Origin: Flectonema sp. DT1601 | Lineage: Eukaryota > Euglenozoa > Diplonemea > Diplonemida > Diplonemidae | DNA length: 64,000 bases | Direction: 5' to 3' | Assembly: GCA_964019425.1 (NCBI GenBank) | Contig: OZ025783.1 | Location: 930,001-994,000, forward strand | Shown: positions 56,314-64,000 of the stretch, piece after piece | How positions within the stretch are numbered: the stretch's first letter is position 1 | How the letters are laid out: each line of letters opens with the position of its first letter | Position numbers and translations under genes: made by a program | The notes under the pieces: generated by a model | What the model was told of the DNA's origin: nothing | What the model saw: the letters and a program-made list of their open reading frames with translations, nothing else | Database searches by the model: none

Positions 56314-58956
56314 TTATCTTCTTGCGTAGCATTCGTTTAGAAAATGTCGTTGCTCTCGAAGTTTAGAAGCAGTTGCAGGATCAAGGCTCTTAGCAGAAGT
56401 ATTAGTCGCAATAACAGATAACGGAGGTTGTTGAGTTGTAGATCCAGCACCCCATGCTTCTTTAATAGTTTTTATTGGTTGATCAGCTGACATATGTTTT
56501 CGAATAGTGTCGATATTCTGTCTCTCCTGATCTTGTTGTTGACGAGACAATTCCGTTGCTCGTCTGGCATCTTCAGCAGCCTGTCGGTCTGCTTGAGATC
56601 CTTGTTTCAGTGCTAAGGCACGTTCAGATTCTTCTTCAGCCTTTATCATCAGTGCTTCCACTTTGCGCTTTTCTTCTTCGATTAGTCTCTTTTCCTCTTC
56701 AACTGTTGAGGTAGTCTCGTCTTTCCAGATTTCCATCCTTCGATATTCCGTTTCTATGAATCTCTTCTTTTCGAGGAATCTCTGGCTCTCAGCAGCGACT
56801 TCTGCCAACGTCTCGCACGCCTGTGACTTGGAATCGTGAGCTTCTTTTTCTTCTTTGCGAACACGATCGAGTAGCTTAGTCATATCAGTGCGTTCCTTGC
56901 TGATTTCAACACGTTGTTCTCCCAGTTCTTTCAGCCATGAAAACCGTTCTTCATCTAGTTCACTCCGCTTCTGTTCAAGTGAAAGCATTTCGTTGTGCAT
57001 TTCCTTAGCATGCTGCGCTCTCTGTTGTTCAACGATGTCTCTCATAGTGGCACTCTTCGCTTGGGCTTCCTGCATTGATTTCATTTCCTGAGCGTGTTGT
57101 TCAGAGTAGCCACTTATTGCTGACTCAAAGCGCGTAACGAGTGAGTGAACTCGCACTTTTTCCTTTTCCAACAGTTCTTTTTGGGTAGCGATTTGAATAT
57201 TAAGTTCTTCTTGCACGCGGGTCTGCTTCTCCATGTGACGCTCCCGTTCCTTTAAAGCCTCGAGTTGTTGTTGGTGAGCAGCAGTGTTTAAATCTGATAC
57301 TCCCGATATTGAGTGCTGTACTTTCTCGATGAGTTCAGAGAGTCTGCTGGAGTTGTTCTGATGACTTTCGAAGACTGTGAGAGACTTCTGGTGTTGCTCT
57401 TGTTGTAGTTTTAGAGAGTCTTGGTGTCTTGATTCCATATTATTAATTTCTATACTGCGGAGTTCTTTAATGTGTTCAAGTTCCGATTGCATTCGGAGCT
57501 GTAGCTCATCAGTTTGTTGTTTTGAAGCCCGTTGATATGTTTCTAACTGTTGCTTGAAAGATGCCTGTTCTCGTTCTCGAAAAGCTACTTCTTCACTGTC
57601 CCGACGATCTCGTTCAAGCTTTCCAACTCGATCGCTGTGGTCTTGCTCGCGGGTGAGTCGCTTTTCCTTCTCTTCCATTTCTGTAGTCAGTTGCTTTTCA
57701 CGATTCATTTTCTCGCGGTGGACGCGTTCCTCGTCTGCTTCTTGTCGCTTTCTTTCGACGTCGTTTAGCTGATCCCAAAACCTTTCTTCGCGAGCTTCCC
57801 TGTCACTTCGTTCTTTTTCATCACGAACCATTCTGTCTTCGAACCAGGTTCGGTCCCTAGCTTCTCGTTCCTTCCGGTAACGTTCCTCTTTTTGATGTCT
57901 TTCTCGCTCAGCTGAAACAATTGACATATTTAGTTCTTGAAAGATTGATTTCACATCATTAGCGAGTCTCTTCATGACAGCTGATGCTGCAGCTTCCTCA
58001 TCAGCGAGAAGGCGATCTCTGCGGCGTTCATTAGTTCTTCTCATTCTTCGCAACTGTTCCTTTTGCCAGCGAAGTTTAGAGCGGTCTGTTGGGCTATCGG
58101 GTTCCCTCTCTTGACCCTTTTGATAATAATATTCGTCTTCAGGTTGATATTGTTGTTGCTGTTGTTGTTGAGGTTGTTGTTGTTTTGATACAGGATGCAC
58201 TTCCTGCTGAAACTGAAGTGGTATCTTCGGAATAGCTTGAGCAGCACTCCCCTGCTCCCTGAGTGGTGTAGTTGTTGGAGAAATACTAACATTTCCTCTC
58301 TTTGAATATCTCGGTGAGACTGGTGGCTTTCCAGTGTCAGCGGCAGGTGCTGGAGCTGGTTCTATGTGAGAGGCGGCTTGCTTAGAGGAATCACGATATT
58401 TGGATTCCCATTCTTGACGTTTTTTGTTGTATTCTTCCGCTTCCTGACGTTTGCGTTCGGCTTCGAGTTGTTCCGAAGTTTTGGATGGAGAGGAGGGGGC
58501 ATCCTTGGAGGGAGGAAGTTCAACAGCGAAAGCATCACTTTCGAAATCGTCAACGTATTCTACGGATTCCTTACCAGGACTGGGAAAGCCTGTAACATCA
58601 AAATCATCTTCGTACTGAGCCGATGAGGAGTCTTGTGACTGCGATACGTCTCTTCCAGAAGTAGTTGTTACCGTAGTAGTTGTTGTTGTCTTTTCCCTAT
58701 CAGATTGCGATTGAGACCTTCCTTGTTTATTCGCTGCCTTCAACCGCTTCTTCTCAGCTAGTTTTTCCTTTCTCCTCTTCTCTTTTTCTCGTTCCTTTTT
58801 CCTCCTTTTCTTTTCCTCCTTGTCCCGCTGTTTTTGTTCTTTGTCGAGGACTTCAGAAACATCGAACTCGTCTGTCAGTAAAACAGGATCCATGTTAAAC
58901 GATCCTTGTGTACGAGTGCCCGGGATTGGGGCACCCATCAATGATGACATCGACAT
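56314..58956 (-). CDS. FBF1-like transition-fibre coiled-coil protein (candidate)
   Basis: An 880-residue single frame. After an acidic/basic N-terminus (KKRRKKEREKEKRRKEK) come two short acidic aromatic motifs (YEDDFDVTGF and EYVDDFESDAF), a Gln-rich tract, and a very long coiled coil from about 290 to 840. The order of segments in the C-terminal half (SRLSELIEKVQHSISGVSDL, then EELNIQIATQKELLEKEKVR, then SLEQKRSELDEERFSWLKEL) parallels animal FBF1 as I recall it, where a short helical repeat is followed by EQxRxxEEER-type segments. FBF1 gates ciliary import at distal appendages. Coiled coils align spuriously, so the assignment is tentative. The acceptor-like site CTCTATTCCAG lies 30 bases before the start. 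Confidence 0.6.
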   Translation of the reverse strand: MSMSSLMGAPIPGTRTQGSFNMDPVLLTDEFDVSEVLDKEQKQRDKEEKKRRKKEREKEKRRKEKLAEKKRLKAANKQGRSQSQSDREKTTTTTTVTTTSGRDVSQSQDSSSAQYEDDFDVTGFPSPGKESVEYVDDFESDAFAVELPPSKDAPSSPSKTSEQLEAERKRQEAEEYNKKRQEWESKYRDSSKQAASHIEPAPAPAADTGKPPVSPRYSKRGNVSISPTTTPLREQGSAAQAIPKIPLQFQQEVHPVSKQQQPQQQQQQQYQPEDEYYYQKGQEREPDSPTDRSKLRWQKEQLRRMRRTNERRRDRLLADEEAAASAVMKRLANDVKSIFQELNMSIVSAERERHQKEERYRKEREARDRTWFEDRMVRDEKERSDREAREERFWDQLNDVERKRQEADEERVHREKMNREKQLTTEMEEKEKRLTREQDHSDRVGKLERDRRDSEEVAFREREQASFKQQLETYQRASKQQTDELQLRMQSELEHIKELRSIEINNMESRHQDSLKLQQEQHQKSLTVFESHQNNSSRLSELIEKVQHSISGVSDLNTAAHQQQLEALKERERHMEKQTRVQEELNIQIATQKELLEKEKVRVHSLVTRFESAISGYSEQHAQEMKSMQEAQAKSATMRDIVEQQRAQHAKEMHNEMLSLEQKRSELDEERFSWLKELGEQRVEISKERTDMTKLLDRVRKEEKEAHDSKSQACETLAEVAAESQRFLEKKRFIETEYRRMEIWKDETTSTVEEEKRLIEEEKRKVEALMIKAEEESERALALKQGSQADRQAAEDARRATELSRQQQDQERQNIDTIRKHMSADQPIKTIKEAWGAGSTTQQPPLSVIATNTSAKSLDPATASKLREQRHFLNECYARR

Positions 58957-59443
58957 GTGTTAATATTTATTTCGTGGACACCACGGCTGGAATAGAGAAC
59001 ATGAATACAAAAGACAGAAAAGGTCTAAAAAATAATTGATTCATTATGCAGGGGATAACCCTCCTTTTTTTTTTTTTTTTTTTTTGTTGTTGTTGTTATT
59101 TTTCCGTTGTTTGCTTTGTCTCTCTTTCCCAACCCTCGAATTGGGCTGAGACTGCTTCCACTACTTGCTATAATCCTTTAGCAAAAAAAAATAAAAAAAA
59201 GCGGAAAAAAACAAGAAGAAATAAAAACAGCCCTTAAAAAAACAATAAAATAGTAGTGAAACAAAGCAAGCAAATAAAGCAAAAAGATGGGGCTGGAATG
59301 CAAAAATAAAATAAAATAAAATAAACACTATGCCGTGAACGTGGTAAGTAACTGGAATCGGTTGTGCTCATTATTCAACACCCTGACTTTCGGGAACGGG
59401 GTAGGGGAAAGTATCATTTTTCAAGCACTCTAAATCACCAAGC
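58957..59443. other. intergenic spacer
   Basis: Contains the T-rich CTATTCCAG tract of the FBF1-like gene and several homopolymers. No gene seen. Confidence 0.5.
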
Positions 59444-60792
59444 TTACTTCTTGCTCTTCTTCTTCTTCTTCTTCTTCAAGTTAAGGGACTTGCTGCAAGC
59501 GTCAAGAACCTCCTTGTCGAGGATCTTCTTGTCGGTTTCAATTGCCTGCACAGGGAGTCCAGTAGCCTGATTTGTTTATTTTGATATTGTTTGGTAAAGA
59601 GAGGATTCATTCAAGACACACTAATAATACGAACACAACAGGCTGTGGTGTGCTGTATTCTTAGGTTAAAGTACACAAAGTAAATACAAACCTTCTCAAT
59701 CTCATTAGTCTTGATCAGAATGGTAGAGCAGAAGTGGGCGACGGTTTCACTTGGCTTTGACTTAAGAACAGGGTATGGGTTAACAAGGTCGTGCTTCAAG
59801 CACTCGTTGATTCCAAAGCGACCCTTCTTTGGGTCCAAGTGACGCATAGAGAATGGGTAGTTTTGAAACTTTTTGTTAATCTCTGAGTACACTTCACGGG
59901 AGGCTTTCATCTTCAAGTTGTACTGAACGAGAGCACTCTTGAAGACGTGGGTCTTGGAGTCTTCCTGACGAAGCTTTCCGGCGTCCTTAGAGTCGTGTGG
60001 TGCGCTCGAGAATGCAACATCAAGCGTCCATACGGTAGCCTCCTCAAGTTCGTGATCCAACACTTTTTGTTCAGGGCAGTTCTTCATCGCAATAACGTTG
60101 TGGTGGTCGATGATGTAACGGGTCATTTCGTGGGAAAGGACTCCTTCGACAGGGGTGACGTCGTAGTCGGCTGCGATCTTCTGAATGATCGAAGTGATGT
60201 CCTGATTCTTGGCACCAGGTCTGAAGCAGTGAGTCACAGCTTCGGCAGCGGCTGCAGCAGCAGCGACAACGTTGCTCTCAGGGCTAGCCTTTACTGGAGC
60301 TGACATGTCGGCCTGAATGATGACAGTGTGAGCAATAACAGCACAGAATCCATCAATGTGACATCCCAAGTCAATCTTAACAACATCACCATCAGCAAGT
60401 GGTGCGTGAGTGTCATCATTTTCTGGGGAGTAGTGACAAACATTCTGGTTAACGTTGATGCAGGTTGGGAATGACATTCCCTTCTCAATCTTATCATCAC
60501 CCTTACCTTTGTTAAATACCTTCTCAGTTTGGTCAAGGATGAGCTGATCTCCTAGTTTAGCGAGCTCAAGTACCTGTTTTGTGTTTTACAATTAAGATTT
60601 GTACTGTATGAGTATATTATTCTTTTTGAAAAGATTAAGACATACGCTGGCACCGATAACACACTTCTCAACAACCGCTTTCATAGCAATGTTACAGAAG
60701 GCTCCTGCCATCTTGTACTTTTCGACGACACCGCTGTCACGAAGAGTGGTATCCTCCTCTTCGCTTCCGTAGGTTGCTTCATCTTCAGCCAT
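59444..60792 (-). CDS. PA2G4: EBP1/PA2G4, inactive methionine aminopeptidase homolog
   Basis: Three exons (60792-60646, 60573-59692 and 59566-59444) give 383 residues, against about 394 in human. It begins with an acidic N-terminus (EDEATYGSEEEDTTLRD), followed by the pita-bread fold of the M24 family with FPTCINVNQNVCHYSP and KIDLGCHIDGFCAVIAHT. The second metal-binding Asp of methionine aminopeptidases is replaced (Val in CAVIAHT), as expected of this non-catalytic ribosome-associated, RNA-binding group. Exon 3 supplies the conserved C-terminus and a K7SKK tail. Introns are GTATGT and GTTTGT to AAAACAG and AATCAG, phase 0. The leader is 27 bases after AACATCAG, whose context recurs at 254-300. 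Confidence 0.94.
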
Positions 60793-61018
60793 TTTTGTTA
60801 TGTTAACGAGTTGTCAGCCCTGATGTTATACAAATAATATTAAGAATTAGAAAAAAAACAAAAAAAAAAGTAAATAACAAACAAAAACAAAATAATTAAA
60901 TCGTTTACGCTCAATAATTAAGAGAGGCAAGGATGCTTTTTAATTAATTCTAAGAAAACTGCGTTTGGGTTGTGTGTAAATTAAAACAAAATGACTAACT
61001 AAACTATACTTTAAGGGG

Positions 61019-61052
<34 letters not shown>

Positions 61053-61055
61053 GTT
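60793..61055. other. intergenic spacer
   Basis: Contains the EBP1 leader and acceptor-like T-tract, and an A-run of about 28 just downstream of the dynein stop (61019-61047 on the plus strand). Confidence 0.5.
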
Positions 61056-63998
61056 TCAATCAGCAGAATCAGTTGTATCACAAACTGCTGTAGTACCTCG
61101 TAAAACCCAAACATCAGTTGGTTGATCAGTTTCAATTCCAATTGAAAACAACGGAGTTCCACAACTCGAATGAATACTACGAAATACCGGACACTGAAAG
61201 TGTTTAGTTTCTGGAGGACACGCATTAATACAAACTAACTTAATAACTGGAAGAGGATTATACGTTTGTCGATTTGGAGGATCCACAACCAAATTAGAAG
61301 TCCTCTCCCAAGCAGCTGATACCAAATAAAGTCCATAAAAATAATGACATCCTTCTTCAGAAGAAGTGTGTAAATGAAGTGCTTCTGGTGAGACATGTTT
61401 CGTTAATCGAATTCGAGTGTAAACAGCATCAAGACTGATACTTGATAAATGAGGTCGTACATATTCTTGTTTAACAGAAGCGATTAGACTTTGAGGATGA
61501 AAGAATCCTGGGATCCAATAACAGCGAGGAGTTCCCTTTTGTAACCACTGAACTAATTGATCAATACGAAGCATTCCATGCATCACCCAAGCTCTTAGAG
61601 AATCACTATTCCAGCTAAACTTCTTCCAGGAGTCGGGTATCTGACCTCGGAGAAGCTTTTCTTCCACAGCGCTCGTTGTTATTGTTTCTGCTTCCATTCC
61701 AGATAATACTTTTTGAACTGTTGTACAACTATGAACGACTTGTACAATGACTTTCTGCATTAATGAGATTTCCCTCCTAAGAAAGATACCTAGAGGATTA
61801 CATCCCAACTTCTTCAGACAATCTCTTACAAGGTTTTGTTCCAATGAGGTTGCAAACTTTTCTGATATTTCTTTACAAATCTTTATAGTAGTGTCAGTGT
61901 CACGTGGGGTTGGTGTTGTTTCTCTAGTGTTGGTCAACCTTAAAGATGATAAAACAGACAAGAACTGCTTACTAGTTGTTCGATTAACTGATATTTCAGC
62001 AACACAATGCATTCCTAACATCTCAGGTGTATCGTACGGTGGAAGGGATGAGATGTATTTCTTATATTCTCCAACAGTCACAAAGTCTCTAACCACATAT
62101 CCAGGATAAAATGTGTAGCTGCAATGAGAGTCAAAAATGTCATCTCTAAGCCATCTCTCAGCATAGGCTAATAGTATTCTGTGATCGTTGTGATTTGTCA
62201 CACGACCACCGTATTGAACATCAGCAATCATGTATTGAAGAGTCGGCCAAGAAACACCTTTTTTAATATCAGTGAAGAGATAATTATATAAAAATGATGT
62301 TGATGCAACCAAATCATGATGACTAAACTCATAAGGAGTACTCCATCCCATGCTACTGTATCTATTACGTTGAACAACAGCAGAGTGAAAGAAGCAGAGT
62401 GTGAACAGTAGTAGTCTCCATTCCCTTTGTTTTATGGAATCAAGTTGATCTTGATTTATGTACTGAAAGGATTTGTGTAAGCTTAATTTAACCCCACGAG
62501 GGGGTTCCAAGGCTATTTTAACACAACTGTGTAACGTTGAGATCGGAAACTCTGGATGAGGTAGACAAGTAATCCAAATTCTGCACATCGGAGATACCGC
62601 ACCTGAATACGTAGAAAGAAATTCTGTTAAGTCGCTTATAAAATGTAAGTTTAGATGTACATTTTGAAGCACTACCCAACCACCATCACTTAGAGCCTGT
62701 TGAACTGATTTTAACGCGAGAGGTTCTTGTGATTCTCCCATAGACACTTGAGTCACGATAACTCGATGTTTCTTACTTAGAATATCAATAGTGCTGTGGC
62801 TATCAACTCCAGCTGATAACAAACACAGAATGGGAACTGTTGGTGATATGTGAGAGACGAAATCGAATTCATTTTCACTGCAGTCGATCAACGGTGGTGG
62901 TAGTTTTGATTTCGTGTGTCTGTTTGATGAACCAGAATGACTATCAACGTGTTTTGATTGAGAGTCTTCTCTCATTCTTAAAAACGATGCGACCCATTTA
63001 TCACATGCTGTGCGAGTTCTATCTGGTCGCAGAGCGTTTATTATTAATATTTGATGAAATGGTTTAGTGTGATCTTCAATCCCCGGCAAAGCAACACTCT
63101 CTGGTGCCTGCTGTTGACACCAAGATTTCCATTCTTGTTCATAATGTAATATATTCGAAGTAATATGAGACAGAGCCTTTACTTCTTTTTCAAGCATTTT
63201 GAGATATTCATTTTCTTCAATTCCCAACCATAATATTGGATGGTCTTTAGCACTCGGAGGTGATTTTAAAAGGCATCCCACCTCTTCAGAAGTAATGATA
63301 TCAGCGTGTTGTTGTATGTAAAGCACTACTAATACTGAAAAGATGTGTTTTTCTGAACTGTAGTATCCCCTAAGCATACATGTGTGTACATGTTTAGTAA
63401 CCGACCCAAGAATATTAAGAATTCTCTTTGGAGGGTATGGATTCAGAGGAGCCCGTTGCATAGCTGCTTCAAACTCGACTGTAAATTGATGTAAGGACAC
63501 GTGATACATGTGTTGGATTTCTGACAAGTCTGCTATGGTACTGTACAGTAGAGCACCTCTAACAGCTATTTCAAGGTACTGGTCTCGCGCTTGGGCGATT
63601 TTGTTGTTTGAATCTGTGCATCCGACTAGTCTGTCAGCGATTTCATTGGACTTTTCTTTTGTTGCGGAGAGCACTTCCATTAGACCTCCATCGTCAAGAA
63701 GTCTGGTCCCTTCTTGTAGTAATAGTCTTTTTAATAATTCTTGTTCACAATTAGATAAAACTGATTCACATGATAACATTTCTTCTAAAATAGAAAGTCT
63801 GTCGTCTTCCAGAGAGGGTTTTTCGTAAATGACAACAGCGCTTAAAAGTTGTTCAGTAAGGCCTTGAATTGTAACAGTGAAGTCAACTACTGTTAATTTA
63901 GTGAAGACGTCGGGGTGAAATGTTGGATTTCTCTCCATTGAAGAGACTAAGTAAATCTCAAATCCCTCAACTACTTCTGCTTCAGTATCCTCCAACAA
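61056..63998 (-). CDS. DNAH5: axonemal dynein heavy chain, DNAH5/8 (outer-arm) type, C-terminal part
   Basis: The last 980 residues of a dynein heavy chain; the 5' end runs off the right edge. The frame covers the region after AAA4 through AAA5, AAA6 and the C-terminal domain. Typical segments: VDFTVTIQGLTEQLLSAVV near the start, WVVLQNVHLNL, NRYSSMGWSTPYEFS, the GVSWPTLQYMIADVQYGGRVT motif and DVWVLRGTTAVCD at the end. These match the DNAH5/DNAH8 (Chlamydomonas gamma) clade best, an outer dynein arm motor driving ciliary beating. An acidic TDSAD follows the usual C-terminus. There are no introns over 2.9 kb, in contrast to several neighbours. The family is certain; the exact clade less so. 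Confidence 0.9.
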   Translation of the reverse strand: MLEDTEAEVVEGFEIYLVSSMERNPTFHPDVFTKLTVVDFTVTIQGLTEQLLSAVVIYEKPSLEDDRLSILEEMLSCESVLSNCEQELLKRLLLQEGTRLLDDGGLMEVLSATKEKSNEIADRLVGCTDSNNKIAQARDQYLEIAVRGALLYSTIADLSEIQHMYHVSLHQFTVEFEAAMQRAPLNPYPPKRILNILGSVTKHVHTCMLRGYYSSEKHIFSVLVVLYIQQHADIITSEEVGCLLKSPPSAKDHPILWLGIEENEYLKMLEKEVKALSHITSNILHYEQEWKSWCQQQAPESVALPGIEDHTKPFHQILIINALRPDRTRTACDKWVASFLRMREDSQSKHVDSHSGSSNRHTKSKLPPPLIDCSENEFDFVSHISPTVPILCLLSAGVDSHSTIDILSKKHRVIVTQVSMGESQEPLALKSVQQALSDGGWVVLQNVHLNLHFISDLTEFLSTYSGAVSPMCRIWITCLPHPEFPISTLHSCVKIALEPPRGVKLSLHKSFQYINQDQLDSIKQREWRLLLFTLCFFHSAVVQRNRYSSMGWSTPYEFSHHDLVASTSFLYNYLFTDIKKGVSWPTLQYMIADVQYGGRVTNHNDHRILLAYAERWLRDDIFDSHCSYTFYPGYVVRDFVTVGEYKKYISSLPPYDTPEMLGMHCVAEISVNRTTSKQFLSVLSSLRLTNTRETTPTPRDTDTTIKICKEISEKFATSLEQNLVRDCLKKLGCNPLGIFLRREISLMQKVIVQVVHSCTTVQKVLSGMEAETITTSAVEEKLLRGQIPDSWKKFSWNSDSLRAWVMHGMLRIDQLVQWLQKGTPRCYWIPGFFHPQSLIASVKQEYVRPHLSSISLDAVYTRIRLTKHVSPEALHLHTSSEEGCHYFYGLYLVSAAWERTSNLVVDPPNRQTYNPLPVIKLVCINACPPETKHFQCPVFRSIHSSCGTPLFSIGIETDQPTDVWVLRGTTAVCDTTDSAD

Positions 63999-64000
63999 GA

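Overview
The window is AT-rich nuclear DNA from a flagellated, free-living-type protist. It carries an axonemal outer-arm dynein heavy chain, an LRRC9-type axonemal protein and an FBF1-like coiled-coil protein beside core eukaryotic genes: V-ATPase E, eL42, PABPN1, a Rad6-like E2, EBP1/PA2G4 and THI4. All three standard stop codons are used as stops. I see no rRNA, tRNA, CRISPR array, transposon or viral element. The lineage cannot be fixed from the sequence alone.

Layout. Every gene I can support, about 25, lies on the minus strand, so transcription runs from high to low coordinates. From the right edge: dynein heavy chain C-terminus (cut by the window), EBP1, FBF1-like coiled coil, PhyH-type oxygenase, a Ser/Thr-rich protein, a SAM-PDZ-AGC kinase, two small basic proteins, THI4, eL42, a coiled-coil/PDZ protein, a small basic ORF, a 1006-residue coiled-coil protein, LRRC9, V-ATPase E, a jacalin/SPRY-like protein, a TPR protein, the Rad6-like E2, a TcdA-type E1-like enzyme, an 840-residue coiled-coil protein, PABPN1, a membrane patatin, Abitram, and two tandem secreted CAP-domain paralogs. 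The left 2.3 kb is nearly empty. Intergenic DNA is dominated by long A and T homopolymers.

Gene structure. I resolved 21 cis-introns by joining conserved protein segments. Donors are GTATGT-like, acceptors are A-rich and mostly end in ACAG without a pyrimidine tract, and 20 of 21 interrupt the frame between codons. Separately, almost every start codon has a T-rich tract ending in AG within roughly 5 to 60 bases upstream and no recognisable upstream exon. Strict co-orientation plus two differently built acceptor classes is what polycistronic transcription with spliced-leader trans-splicing would leave. That reading is an inference, but it is the main discovery candidate here.

Function. The genes are not a metabolic operon. 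A ciliary theme recurs (dynein, LRRC9, FBF1-like and several centriole-type coiled coils), mixed with housekeeping genes. The CAP pair is a recent, gene-converted expansion of cysteine-rich secreted proteins.
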